Shown here: piece after piece, positions 7,377 through 16,300 of the stretch
Numbering within the stretch: position 1 is the stretch's first letter
How the letters are laid out: every line of letters begins with the position of its first letter
From: Lachnospiraceae bacterium UBA3814
GTDB taxonomy: Bacteria; Bacillota; Clostridia; Lachnospirales; Lachnospiraceae
Assembly: GCA_002368575.1 (NCBI GenBank)
Contig: DFEA01000033.1
Span: 1 to 24,146, forward strand
Length of the DNA stretch: 24,146 bases
Direction: 5' to 3'
Translations under genes and position numbers: made by a program
Notes under the pieces: generated by a model
Databases searched by the model: none
Told to the model about the DNA's origin: nothing
Seen by the model: the letters and a program-made list of their open reading frames with translations, nothing else

Positions 7377-7384
7377 GGTACCGA

Positions 7385-9439
7385 ATGAACGTAGCAGGAA
7401 TGAAAATCGGGAAGGCTGATCTGGGAATAGCACTGTATCTTCTCTGTGCTTTTATTTTCCTGATCATCCCAATGAATGAAACTCTCCTCGATGTCTGCCT
7501 TACGGTAGACATGGGTATTTCGTTCGCGATTCTTTTCAATGCCATGTTCTGCAAGGAAGTACTGGATATGAGCAACTTCCCGACGATCCTTCTGTTTTCC
7601 ACGATGTTTCGTATATCACTGAACGTTTCCTCTACCCGTCTTATCCTCACAAAGGGAGACGCCGGGAACGTGGTGAATACCTTCGGAAATTTCGTCGGCG
7701 GCGGAGATCTTGTTATCGGGATCATCATATATATCATCCTTCTCATCGTTCAGTTCATGGTTATCAACAAGGGTACCGAGCGTATTGCGGAGGTATCCGC
7801 AAGATTCACCCTGGACGCGATGCCCGGTAAGCAGATGGCCATTGACGCAGACCTTAATACCGGCGCCATAGACGATGCGGAGGCCAAGAGAAGAAGGGAC
7901 AAGATACAGGACGAGGCCAGCTTCTTCGGAGCCATGGACGGTGCCACCAAGTATGTTAAGGGAGATTCCACCGCGGGCCTCATAATCACCTTTGTAAACG
8001 TTATCGGCGGTATTGCCACCGGAATGCTCAATATGGGGCTCTCTATAGGCGAGGCCGTTCAGAAGTATTCGATCCTTACCATAGGAGACGGGCTGATAAG
8101 CCAGATACCCTCGCTTCTCATAGCTCTTTCGACAGGTATCCTTATCACAAAGGGCAGCATGAAGGAGGAGCTTGGAGGCGCCATAGTAAGGCAGATATTC
8201 GGGCTTCCGAAGGCGCTTTATTTTGTCGGGACGGTGCTCTGCTTCCTTGGGATAGCCACCCCCCTAAATGCGGTGATCTTTCTTGCCATAGGCTTTATCT
8301 TCATCATCGCCGGAAGATATATGTCGGGACTTGTTGAAGAGGCAGGGGTCGAGGAGAAGGTGGATGAAACCGAGACCGAGGCCGAGGAGGTCAGAAAGCC
8401 GGAGAATGTCACCGCGCTCTTACAGGTTGATCCGATAGAGCTGGAATTCGGCTACGGAATCATTCCTCTTGCCGATGTGAACCAGGGAGGAGATCTGCTT
8501 GACAGAGTGGTAATGATCAGAAGACAGATTGCTCTGGAGCTTGGTACGGTGGTTCCCATCATAAGGCTGAGGGATAACATACAGCTGAATCCCAACCAGT
8601 ATATAATCAAGATAAAGGGCATTCAGGTGAGCGAGGGAGAGATACTTTTCGATCACTATATGGCCATGAATCCGGGATTTGTCGAGGAGGAGATCTCAGG
8701 TATTCCCACCTTTGAGCCTTCCTTCCATCTGCCTGCCATATGGATAACGGAATCGCAGAGGGAGCGGGCGGAGAGCTTGGGCTACACCGTCGTCGATCCT
8801 CCCAGCATCATCGCCACCCATCTGACGGAGATAGTCAGGCAGCATATAGCGGAGCTGCTGTCGCGTCAGGATGTACAGAACCTTATCAATAATGTCAGGG
8901 AGAGCAATCCTACCGTTGTTGATGAGCTCACGCCAAAGCTCCTTGGCATAGGAGAGATACAGAAGGTATTGCAGAATCTGCTTAAGGAGAGCATTTCCAT
9001 AAGAGATCTGATTACTATATTCGAGACGCTGGCCGATCATGCGGTCACCACCAGGGACACGGATGTTCTTACGGAATATGTCCGTCAGGCGCTTAAGCGG
9101 GCCATCTCCGCGAAATTCTTCCCGGCAGGGGATGTGACCAGCGTGGTTACCCTTGACCCTAAGATCGAGCAGGAGATAATGGCCAGTGTAAAGCAGACAG
9201 AGCAGGGAGCCTATCTTACCCTTGATCCCGAAAGGATAAGGGCGATAATGAAGTCGGTGGAGAATGAGATCGCAAAGCTTGAGAACCTGGGCAAGAATCC
9301 GATAATCATCACCTCGCCGATAGTAAGGATGTACTTTAAGAGGCTTACGGAGGATTATTTCAAGGATCTGATAGTCGTATCATATAACGAAGTGGACAGC
9401 GATATAAATCTCCAGTCTGTAGGAATGGTGGCTGCCTGA
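7385..9439 (+). CDS. flhA: Flagellar export gate protein FlhA
   Basis: 684 residues, normal for FlhA. The N-terminal half holds about eight membrane helices. Family marks include FPTILLFSTMFRISLNVSSTRLIL, NFVGGGDLVIGIIIYIIL, the FHIPEP-type loop FTLDAMPGKQMAIDADLNTG, and FFGAMDGATKYVKGD. After GRYMSGLVEE the large cytoplasmic domain begins; it docks chaperone-substrate complexes and forms a nonameric ring. An acidic linker (VDETETEAEEV) joins the two. GAGGG at 7374-7378 is the likely ribosome binding site. The frame is intact. Confidence 0.98.
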   Translation: MNVAGMKIGKADLGIALYLLCAFIFLIIPMNETLLDVCLTVDMGISFAILFNAMFCKEVLDMSNFPTILLFSTMFRISLNVSSTRLILTKGDAGNVVNTFGNFVGGGDLVIGIIIYIILLIVQFMVINKGTERIAEVSARFTLDAMPGKQMAIDADLNTGAIDDAEAKRRRDKIQDEASFFGAMDGATKYVKGDSTAGLIITFVNVIGGIATGMLNMGLSIGEAVQKYSILTIGDGLISQIPSLLIALSTGILITKGSMKEELGGAIVRQIFGLPKALYFVGTVLCFLGIATPLNAVIFLAIGFIFIIAGRYMSGLVEEAGVEEKVDETETEAEEVRKPENVTALLQVDPIELEFGYGIIPLADVNQGGDLLDRVVMIRRQIALELGTVVPIIRLRDNIQLNPNQYIIKIKGIQVSEGEILFDHYMAMNPGFVEEEISGIPTFEPSFHLPAIWITESQRERAESLGYTVVDPPSIIATHLTEIVRQHIAELLSRQDVQNLINNVRESNPTVVDELTPKLLGIGEIQKVLQNLLKESISIRDLITIFETLADHAVTTRDTDVLTEYVRQALKRAISAKFFPAGDVTSVVTLDPKIEQEIMASVKQTEQGAYLTLDPERIRAIMKSVENEIAKLENLGKNPIIITSPIVRMYFKRLTEDYFKDLIVVSYNEVDSDINLQSVGMVAA

Positions 9440-9458
9440 ACGGAAGCGGGATATTTTA

Positions 9459-10646
9459 ATGATAATAAAGAAATTCCAGGGAAAAACCGAGGATGAGGCT
9501 GTTTCTCTCGCAAAGAAGGAGCTTGGAAACGGCGTCGTCATAATGAATGTCAGGAATGCCAGGAAAAAGGGCTTTCTGAGCATCTTCAGGAGATCCATGG
9601 TGGAGGTGACCGTCGCCCTTGAGGAGGAGCAGGAAAAGCCCGTATTCAGGCCTAAGACCGTACAGCCTCCGAGGAAGAAGCCCCTTTATGACAACCCGAA
9701 CATAATAAAGGAGCCTGAGGAGCGGGAGCCTGAAAAGGAAAGGATCGGCGGCAATGACAGGCTTTTGGAGGAAAAGCTCGACAGCCTGCAGTCCTTTATA
9801 GAAAAGCAGCTCTCCAGGGAGGAAAGCGCTGATCGCCCCGACGATGCCGGCGCTCTAAGCCCTGTGCTTGAGCTTATAAGGAACACTCTGCTTGAAAACG
9901 AGGTGGGCGAGCAATACGCGGATGAAATGATAGAGGAGGTAAAGAAGGTGGCCGACAGCGATGCTTCTATAGATTTCCTCCTTGCGAACGTCTATCAGAA
10001 GATGATCTTACAGTTCGGACAGCCAAAGACCATCTACCCCGCGGCCGCGGGAGTGAAGGTCATCTTCTTTATCGGGCCTACCGGTGTCGGAAAGACCACG
10101 ACGATAGCCAAGATCGCTTCGATCCTGACCGTGAACGACAAAAAGAAGATAGCTCTTCTTACGGCGGATACCTACAGGGTGGGCGCGGCCGAGCAGCTTC
10201 GGACCTATGCGGGCATTCTTGAGGTGCCCTTCAGGGTGATATATACTGTGGAGGAAATGGAGACTGCCTTAAGGGATTTTAAGAAGCTTGATTATATCCT
10301 TGTGGATACCGCGGGCCATTCCCATCATAATGAGGAGCTTAAGAGGAGCGTCAGTCAGTTCATAGGCTGCGTCGATGAAGAGACCGAGAAGGACATTTAT
10401 CTTGTCCTGTCGGCAACCACAAAATACAGGGATCTTATAAGCATTACGGATGCCTATTCAGAGTTTACAGGCTATAAGCTTATATTCACAAAGCTGGATG
10501 AGACCGTATCCTGCGGAAACCTGTTCAATATCAGGAAGCATACGGGGGCGGATATGTCCTATATAACCTGCGGACAGAGCGTCCCGGATGATATAGAGCC
10601 GTTTTCACCGCAGACTACTGTGAAGCAACTGTTAGGGGGCAGATGA
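9459..10646 (+). CDS. flhF: Flagellar SRP-family GTPase FlhF
   Basis: 395 residues. A basic, charged N-terminal region (about 1-130) leads into an SRP-type NG domain. Visible nucleotide-binding motifs: P-loop GPTGVGKTT (206-214), the DTYRVGAAEQLRTYA block, the G3 site DTAGHS, and the G4 site TKLDE. FlhF is related to Ffh and FtsY and helps choose where flagella are built. FlhG, next in line, stimulates its GTPase. In the G3 region the residue after DTAG is His where many homologues have Arg. The start at 9459 is supported by the conserved opening MIIKKFQGKTEDEA; the upstream GAAGCGGG is a weak ribosome binding site. The stop is one base before flhG. Confidence 0.96.
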   Translation: MIIKKFQGKTEDEAVSLAKKELGNGVVIMNVRNARKKGFLSIFRRSMVEVTVALEEEQEKPVFRPKTVQPPRKKPLYDNPNIIKEPEEREPEKERIGGNDRLLEEKLDSLQSFIEKQLSREESADRPDDAGALSPVLELIRNTLLENEVGEQYADEMIEEVKKVADSDASIDFLLANVYQKMILQFGQPKTIYPAAAGVKVIFFIGPTGVGKTTTIAKIASILTVNDKKKIALLTADTYRVGAAEQLRTYAGILEVPFRVIYTVEEMETALRDFKKLDYILVDTAGHSHHNEELKRSVSQFIGCVDEETEKDIYLVLSATTKYRDLISITDAYSEFTGYKLIFTKLDETVSCGNLFNIRKHTGADMSYITCGQSVPDDIEPFSPQTTVKQLLGGR

Positions 10647-10647
10647 A

Positions 10648-11529
10648 ATGGACCAGGCACAACAGTTGAGGAATATAATCAAAAGAGGCGAGCAGCCCAG
10701 GCCTGTGGCAAGAGTGATCACCGTTACCAGCGGGAAGGGCGGCGTAGGAAAGTCGAATGTTTCGATAAATCTGGCGGTACAGCTGAAAAAGCTTGGACAC
10801 AGGGTGATAATATTTGATGCGGATTTCGGTTTGGCAAATATAGAGGTAATGTTCGGGGCTGTTCCCAGGCATAATCTTTCTGATCTTATCTATCAGGGAA
10901 AGAACATCCGTGAGATAATAACCATGGGGCCGATGGAGATAGGTTTTATTTCCGGAGGCTCAGGGATAGCGGGTCTTTCCAATCTTGGGAGGGACTATAT
11001 AAATTATCTGGTGCAGAATCTTGCGGAGCTTGATTCAATAGCAGATGTTATCATTATCGATACGGGGGCGGGAATATCCGACGCGGTCCTTGAATTCCTT
11101 GTGGCAAGCGGCGAGGTGCTCCTTGTTATGACTCCGGAGCCGACCTCACTTACGGATTCCTATTCCCTGCTAAAGGCCTTAAACCGTCATCCGAGGTACA
11201 ATAAGGAGATGACTCAGATTAAGGTCGTTGCCAACAAGGTGTCCGGGGAGGAGGAGGGGCGCCAGATCTTCGGCAAGCTGAATGCTGTGGTGAGCAGATA
11301 CTTAAGGCTCCCTCTTCAGTATCTGGGCTATGTTCCGGAGGATCCGCAGCTTATGAAGGCGGTAATGCAGCAGACCCCGATATCGATAGAAAATCCCAGG
11401 GCAAGATCATCCCTTGCCTTTGAGGTGCTTGCCCAGACACTGACAGGAAAGGAGCAGGCGGGTTCATATACCAGACACGGGATGGCAGGCTTTTTTGCAA
11501 ATATGGTGAGAGGCAGGAAATTTTCGTAG
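10648..11529 (+). CDS. flhG: Flagellar number regulator FlhG (MinD/ParA-type ATPase, YlxH/FleN)
   Basis: 293 residues. The N-terminus carries the DQAQQLR-type motif (residues 2-8) that stimulates FlhF. The deviant Walker A motif SGKGGVGKSN follows (about 28-37), then FDADFGLANIEVMFG and the Walker B-like VIIIDTGAGIS. FlhG is a dimerising ATPase of the MinD class that limits flagellum number with FlhF; in Bacillus it also interacts with FliM/FliY. The start is 1 bp past the flhF stop (TGAAATGG), so the two are very likely translated together. The C-terminal amphipathic helix is plausible (FFANMVRGRKF). Confidence 0.95.
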   Translation: MDQAQQLRNIIKRGEQPRPVARVITVTSGKGGVGKSNVSINLAVQLKKLGHRVIIFDADFGLANIEVMFGAVPRHNLSDLIYQGKNIREIITMGPMEIGFISGGSGIAGLSNLGRDYINYLVQNLAELDSIADVIIIDTGAGISDAVLEFLVASGEVLLVMTPEPTSLTDSYSLLKALNRHPRYNKEMTQIKVVANKVSGEEEGRQIFGKLNAVVSRYLRLPLQYLGYVPEDPQLMKAVMQQTPISIENPRARSSLAFEVLAQTLTGKEQAGSYTRHGMAGFFANMVRGRKFS

Positions 11530-11542
11530 TACGGAAGTGTAT

Positions 11543-11586
11543 GCAGCAGTTCGCCTGAGTGTAAACTGTTGCAAAGGGATCAGGCT
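11543..11586 (+). other. Overlapping alternative hairpins in flhG-pilZ spacer
   Basis: GCAGCAGTT (11543-11551) can pair with AACTGTTGC (11564-11572), nine pairs with one G-U. GCCTGA (11553-11558) can instead pair with TCAGGC (11581-11586). The second stem starts inside the loop of the first and ends beyond it, so the two would exclude each other or form a pseudoknot. It sits just before the ribosome binding site of a putative c-di-GMP effector. I do not recognise a known riboswitch class here. Confidence 0.4.
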
Positions 11587-11601
11587 TAGACGGGGGTTTT
11601 T

Positions 11602-12345
11602 ATGGCATTTAAAAAGGCTAAGGCAGAGCCGATGCTTTCTAAGTATATAAAGGAAGGCGATAAGGTAGACATCGAGAGCATAGTGAGAGCCGGAAAGGAT
11701 TCCGAGAAGAGACAGTACAGGACAATGGTCTATGATATCGTATCGGAGGATCAGATAAGGATAGCGATGCCGATGGAGCAGGGAAAGGTCATCCTGCTTC
11801 CGGTAGATGCCGAGTATAACCTGTGCTTTTACACAAAAAACGGTCTTTATCAGTGTATTGCGAAGGTTCTCGAAAGAAATAAGAACGGCAATGTTTTTTC
11901 GCTTCTCATGGAGCTTGTGACCGATCTGTCAAAATATCAGAGAAGGGAATACTACAGGCTCAATACCGTCCTTGAGATGAAGGCAAGCAAGGTCGCCGAC
12001 GAGGTGGATATGCTGTCTACCGAGGAGGTCGAGATAATAGATACGGATATTACCTTTGACAACGGTGTGATGGTGGATATTTCCGGAGGAGGAGCGAGGT
12101 TTATCTCCAGGACGCAGTATCCTGTGGGATCTGAGGTGCTGTTTAAGTTCAAGCTTTTCGTGAGCGGGAAGATCAATGAATATACCCTTCACGGAAGGGT
12201 ACTGTTTTCACAGCCCTTAAAGAACAATCCGGGAGCATACGAGCACAGGATGCAGTTCATCCGGATTCCTAAGGATGACAGGGAAAGCATCATAAGATAT
12301 ATATTCGAGGAAGAAAGAAAAATCAGACGTAGGGAAAAGGGATAA
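11602..12345 (+). CDS. PilZ-domain flagellar brake protein (YcgR/MotI type)
   Basis: 247 residues with two domains: an N-terminal YcgR-like beta domain (about 15-105) and a C-terminal PilZ domain. The c-di-GMP-binding motifs are complete: RxxxR as REYYR (115-119) and DxSxxG as DISGGG (159-164). In this family c-di-GMP binding lets the protein slow the motor or disengage the stator, so it probably links second-messenger level to motility. GGGGG at 11592-11596 precedes the ATG by 5 bases. Placement inside the flagellar block, directly after flhG, supports a motor role over cellulose or other PilZ functions, but the exact target is inferred. Confidence 0.9.
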   Translation: MAFKKAKAEPMLSKYIKEGDKVDIESIVRAGKDSEKRQYRTMVYDIVSEDQIRIAMPMEQGKVILLPVDAEYNLCFYTKNGLYQCIAKVLERNKNGNVFSLLMELVTDLSKYQRREYYRLNTVLEMKASKVADEVDMLSTEEVEIIDTDITFDNGVMVDISGGGARFISRTQYPVGSEVLFKFKLFVSGKINEYTLHGRVLFSQPLKNNPGAYEHRMQFIRIPKDDRESIIRYIFEEERKIRRREKG

Positions 12346-12351
12346 GCAGGA

Positions 12352-13572
12352 ATGAAGAAAAAAATATTGATAATCGACGACTCTGCACTCATGAGAAGGG
12401 TATTATGTGATATAATCAATTCCGACGATCGATTCGAAGTCGTTGATATGGCTAAGGATGGGGCGGAGGGCTTCAAGCTCCTTACCGCCCACAAATATGA
12501 CGGTGTGGTCCTTGATGTATACATGCCGAAGATGACCGGTCTGGATATGCTCAGGGAGATGCAGAAGAGCAAGGTCTATGCCAATGTGCTGATGGCAAGC
12601 ACCACTACAGGCGAGGGCGCCAGAGAGACCATCGAAGCCCTTGACCTGGGGGCGGTGGATTTCATCAAAAAGCCCGAGAATGTGGCAAACGCCAGGCATG
12701 CGGATTTTAAGACTCATTTCCTTAATACGCTCTATGCTGTCACTCAGGCACGTTCCTCGCATATGCAGACGGCCGGGCGTTATACCTCCGGAAGGGCATC
12801 CACCTTTACCCAAAGGTTCGATGTTAATATCCACACCAGGCAATCGGGGGCGGACCGGCTGTCCGCACAGTCCACCTCTGCCGTAAAGATGGCCACGGAG
12901 GCAAGAAAACACCTTTCGGATATAACTGACGGAAAGGTCGGGAAGAGGGAGGATGTTTCAAGGCTGGTCCACGACATACCTTCAAGGATGGGTAAGAAAA
13001 TAGTCGCTATCGCAAGCTCTACCGGCGGACCCAGAGCGCTTCAGGCTGTCATACCGAAGCTTCCGAAGAATTTAAAGGCTCCGGTGCTCCTTGTACAGCA
13101 TATGCCGAAGGGCTTTACTAAATCTCTTGCCGAAAGGCTCTCATCGCTGGGAGAGATCCCGGTCACCGAGGCCGTTGACGGAGAGGTGCTTAAGGTGGGT
13201 CATGTCTATATAGCTCAGGGAGGCCTTCACATGAATGCCGATCACAAGGGCGGGGATACCTACGTTATAAGGTATTCGGACGAGCCTACCAGGGAAGGGG
13301 TCAAGCCCTGCGCGAACTATATGTATGAGTCGCTTGCCACGTCCAGATTCGATGAGATAGTCTGTGTAGTACTGACCGGCATGGGCAGTGACGGCACCGC
13401 CGGTATTTTGAACCTTAAGAAAAAGAAGAACGTCCGGGTGATCGCACAGGATGAAGAGACCAGCACCGTTTACGGGATGCCCAAGTCTGTAGCTCTTGCC
13501 GGTGTGGTAAACGAGGTTGTTCCTCTGGATTCGATCGCAGATCATATTATTAAGAACGTGGGGGTTTACTAG
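12352..13572 (+). CDS. cheB: Chemotaxis methylesterase/glutamine deamidase CheB
   Basis: 406 residues. The receiver domain (about 1-125) has acidic D9/D10, phospho-acceptor D55 (VVLDVYMPKM) and K107 in FIKKP. A long polar linker (about 130-212) follows, then the CheB methylesterase domain with the catalytic triad S223 in ASSTGGP, H250 in LVQHMP, and D347 in GMGSDG. CheB removes methyl groups from receptor glutamates when phosphorylated by CheA. The start is 6 bp past the PilZ gene stop with AGCAGGA upstream. No cheR or receptor gene is in the window, so its partners must lie elsewhere. Confidence 0.97.
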   Translation: MKKKILIIDDSALMRRVLCDIINSDDRFEVVDMAKDGAEGFKLLTAHKYDGVVLDVYMPKMTGLDMLREMQKSKVYANVLMASTTTGEGARETIEALDLGAVDFIKKPENVANARHADFKTHFLNTLYAVTQARSSHMQTAGRYTSGRASTFTQRFDVNIHTRQSGADRLSAQSTSAVKMATEARKHLSDITDGKVGKREDVSRLVHDIPSRMGKKIVAIASSTGGPRALQAVIPKLPKNLKAPVLLVQHMPKGFTKSLAERLSSLGEIPVTEAVDGEVLKVGHVYIAQGGLHMNADHKGGDTYVIRYSDEPTREGVKPCANYMYESLATSRFDEIVCVVLTGMGSDGTAGILNLKKKKNVRVIAQDEETSTVYGMPKSVALAGVVNEVVPLDSIADHIIKNVGVY

Positions 13573-13573
13573 C

Positions 13574-15712
13574 ATGGATGTTAACCAGTATTTGGAAATC
13601 TTTCTTGACGAAACAGCCGAGCACTTGCAGAACCTGAGCGACCAGCTCATGATCCTTGAGAATGAGCCCGAGAACGAGGATACGATAAATGAGATCTTCA
13701 GGGCGGCTCACTCCTTAAAGGGCATGGCCGGGACCATGGGCTATAAGAGGATGCAGAATCTTACCCATGATATGGAGAATGTGTTCACCGAGATCAGAGC
13801 AGGGAACATGAAGGTCACCTCAAGGCTCATTGACGTACTGTTCCAGACACTCGACGCTCTGGAGGAGTATAAGGACACTATCCAGGCGACCTCTGACGAG
13901 GGTACGAACGATAATGCCGCTATCATCAAGGAGCTGCAGACTATTCTTGACGAGGGCTTAGGCAAGGCACCCGCAAAGGAGGACGCTCCCGCGGAAAAAT
14001 CTCAGGGCGAGGAGAAGTCCGAAGAGGGCGGCGATAAAAAATGGGAAGAGATAAAGCTTAACGAGGAGCAGATAAATGCCGTCAGGGAGGCTGACGAGAA
14101 GGGACTGAATGTATTCGGCTGCACCGTTACGATTCAGGACTCCTGTGTATTAAAGGCCGCCAGGGCATTCCTTGTATTTAAGGCGATAGAGGATCTGGGA
14201 GAGGTGATAGAATCACTGCCTTCATCCCAGGATATAGAGGATGAGAAGTTTGACTTTGATTTCTGCATGATAGTCACCTCCGGCGAGGACTTTGACAAGG
14301 TCGAGGAGGCGGTACTCAGCGTTTCCGAGATAGAAAAGGTCACGGGCGAAAAGCTTGACATAAACAGCTTCCTTAACAGAGACAGCGAAGGCGGAAAGGA
14401 AGAGGAAAAGAAGGCGGAGTCAAAGGAGGATAAGGAAGAGGACGAAAAGAGCATCGAGGAGACAAAGCCCGCTGTTGCGGCAGCTTCTCCCGCGCCTGCC
14501 GCGGGCGCAAACCAGCAGCAGGCCAAGAAGCCCGGTGCCGGAAAGCCCGTAGTGAACCGTACCGTAAGGGTAGATATAGAGAAGCTCGATGTGCTGATGA
14601 ATCTTGTCAGCGAGCTTATCATCGCAAAGAACAGTATCGTTTCCGTTGCTTCCGGGGACAATACCAACAACTCGGCTCTTAATGAGCAGATCGGATATCT
14701 TGAAAATGTCACCACCAACCTTCACGAGTCCATCATGAAGGTTCGAATGGTTCCGATCGAAACGGTCGTAAACAGATTCCCCAAGATGGTAAGGGATCTT
14801 TCAAAGAAGCTGAACAAGAAGATGAACCTGTATATGTCAGGTGAGGATACAGAGCTTGACAGAACGGTCGTAGATGAGCTCGGCGATCCCCTGATGCATC
14901 TCCTTCGTAATTCGGCGGACCACGGTCTTGAGACTGCTGAGATCCGTCTGCAGAGAGGAAAGCCTGAAGCGGGCTCCATCTTCTTAGATGCATATCAGGA
15001 AGGCAATAACGTTCATATAGAAGTAAGGGATGACGGTAACGGAATCGATGTTGAGGCGGTAAGACAGAAGGCTATCGAGAGAGGGACCGTTACGCCGGAG
15101 CAGGCTGCGCTGCTTTCCGATAAGGAAGTCATCGACATGCTCTTCCAGCCCAGCTTCTCAACGGCCAAGGTTGTCACCGATGTTTCCGGACGAGGCGTCG
15201 GACTGGATGTCGTAAAATCAAAGATCGAGGCTCTTGGCGGAGACGTTACGGTAAAGACAAAGCTGGGAGAGGGGACTACCTTCTCTGTGAGACTGCCCCT
15301 GACACTTGCTATCATCCAGGCTCTGATGGTGGTCGTAAGCGATGAAAAATATGCCATAGCCCTCGGCTCCATTGATACCATTGAAAGCGTCAATAAGTCT
15401 GATGTCAAGTATGTGGAGGCCAAGGAGGTCATTACCCTCAGAGAGAATGTTATCCCGATAATCAGGCTGAGACCGGTCCTGGGGATCGAGGAAGAGGAAG
15501 GCTCGGATACCAGAGAGGATATGATCGTTGTCGTGGTCAAGAAGGGTGATCAGCTTGCGGGCCTTGTGGTGGATGACCTGATCGGGCAGCAGGAGGTGGT
15601 CATCAAATCTCTTGGTAAATATATAAACTGCTCAAGTCGTGTGATATCCGGTGCCACCATTCTCGGCGACGGCGAGGTTGCGCTTATACTTGATGCAAAT
15701 ATTCTTATTTAA
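13574..15712 (+). CDS. cheA: Chemotaxis histidine kinase CheA
   Basis: 712 residues from the ATG at 13574, preferred over an in-frame upstream ATG at 13517 inside cheB because GGGGG lies about 10 bases before it and the protein then starts at the conserved MDVNQYLEIFLDE. Domains in order: HPt (P1) with phospho-site H46 in RAAHSLKGMAG; an acidic linker; a CheY-binding P2-like domain (about 160-270); a second charged, Ala/Pro-rich linker; a dimerisation domain; the HATPase with N-box HLLRNSADHG (from residue 442), DDGNGID (from 486) and GRGVGLD (from 539); and a C-terminal CheW-like domain. It starts one base past the cheB stop. Confidence 0.98.
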   Translation: MDVNQYLEIFLDETAEHLQNLSDQLMILENEPENEDTINEIFRAAHSLKGMAGTMGYKRMQNLTHDMENVFTEIRAGNMKVTSRLIDVLFQTLDALEEYKDTIQATSDEGTNDNAAIIKELQTILDEGLGKAPAKEDAPAEKSQGEEKSEEGGDKKWEEIKLNEEQINAVREADEKGLNVFGCTVTIQDSCVLKAARAFLVFKAIEDLGEVIESLPSSQDIEDEKFDFDFCMIVTSGEDFDKVEEAVLSVSEIEKVTGEKLDINSFLNRDSEGGKEEEKKAESKEDKEEDEKSIEETKPAVAAASPAPAAGANQQQAKKPGAGKPVVNRTVRVDIEKLDVLMNLVSELIIAKNSIVSVASGDNTNNSALNEQIGYLENVTTNLHESIMKVRMVPIETVVNRFPKMVRDLSKKLNKKMNLYMSGEDTELDRTVVDELGDPLMHLLRNSADHGLETAEIRLQRGKPEAGSIFLDAYQEGNNVHIEVRDDGNGIDVEAVRQKAIERGTVTPEQAALLSDKEVIDMLFQPSFSTAKVVTDVSGRGVGLDVVKSKIEALGGDVTVKTKLGEGTTFSVRLPLTLAIIQALMVVVSDEKYAIALGSIDTIESVNKSDVKYVEAKEVITLRENVIPIIRLRPVLGIEEEEGSDTREDMIVVVVKKGDQLAGLVVDDLIGQQEVVIKSLGKYINCSSRVISGATILGDGEVALILDANILI

Positions 15713-15816
15713 AAGGAAATGATCGGAACGAACTGAAGTTCGTTCCTAAGCGCACGGACCAATTCGATATTTGCTGCGCAAATGTCGAATAAGCCTGTAG
15801 ACGGACCGGCGCAGAG
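15713..15816 (+). repeat. Modular inverted-repeat element, copy 1 (cheA-cheW spacer)
   Basis: It begins directly after the cheA stop with AAGGAAATGATCGG. Hairpin H1: GGAACGAACT (15725-15734) and AGTTCGTTCC (15737-15746). After TAAG an outer stem GCGC(a)CGG (15750-15757) pairs with CCGGCGC (15806-15812). It encloses hairpin H2: ATTCGATATTTGC (15762-15774) and GCAAATGTCGAAT (15778-15790), 13 pairs with one G-U. The element ends at the cheW ribosome binding site. The 47 bases 15753-15799 are identical to 16340-16386. Confidence 0.9.
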
Positions 15817-15823
15817 AAAGGAG
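15817..15823 (+). promoter_or_regulatory. Ribosome binding site for cheW
   Basis: AAAGGAG lies 6 bases before the ATG at 15830 and decides that start. The alternative in-frame ATG at 15782 falls within the repeat element and has no ribosome binding site. Confidence 0.85.
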
Positions 15824-15829
15824 AATGAT

Positions 15830-16300
15830 ATGGATACTTCATTGGCTCTTAACACCGAAACAACGGTGGAAACGATACAGTTTATAGTTATTTCCATAGG
15901 AGGAGAGCAATACGGGATCGATATAAAGTATGTTGATAATATAATCCGCATGACCAAGATCACCAGAGTCCCGGATGTTCAGCATTATTTTGAGGGAGTC
16001 ATAAATTTGAGAGGTGAGGTTGTACCGGTAATGAGCCTGAGAAAGAAGGCGGATCTTCCCGTGATCGACCTTACCGATGAGAGCAGGATAGTGATCATAA
16101 AGCTTGAGAACAATGCCCCGGTAGGGATCATAGTCGATTCGGTAAAGGAGGTCGTTACCCTTCCCACGAACAGCATAGAATCGGCCAATAAGAACTCCAA
16201 AAAGACACAGGTCACCTTCTTAAGCGGTATCGGTAAATTTGACAACAGACTTATTTCGCTGCTGGATCTGAACGCCGTACTGGCGGAGGATGCTGTGTAA
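15830..16300 (+). CDS. cheW: Chemotaxis coupling protein CheW
   Basis: 156 residues, the normal size for a single CheW domain. Family marks: FIVISIGGEQYGIDIKYVDNIIR near the start, HYFEGVINLRGEVVPVMSLR (the most conserved block), RIVIIKLENNAPVGIIVDSV, and LLDLNAVL near the end. CheW joins chemoreceptors to the CheA P5 domain. The start at 15830 is chosen for its ribosome binding site; a longer reading from 15782 would add 16 residues encoded only by the upstream repeat. Structured repeats lie on both sides of the gene. Confidence 0.97.
   Translation: MDTSLALNTETTVETIQFIVISIGGEQYGIDIKYVDNIIRMTKITRVPDVQHYFEGVINLRGEVVPVMSLRKKADLPVIDLTDESRIVIIKLENNAPVGIIVDSVKEVVTLPTNSIESANKNSKKTQVTFLSGIGKFDNRLISLLDLNAVLAEDAV

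Noticed and set aside
11530..11601. c-di-GMP riboswitch ahead of the PilZ gene
   Set aside because: The leader is only 72 bp and lacks the conserved bases I know for class I or II c-di-GMP riboswitches. The hairpins are listed as a structure of unknown function only.
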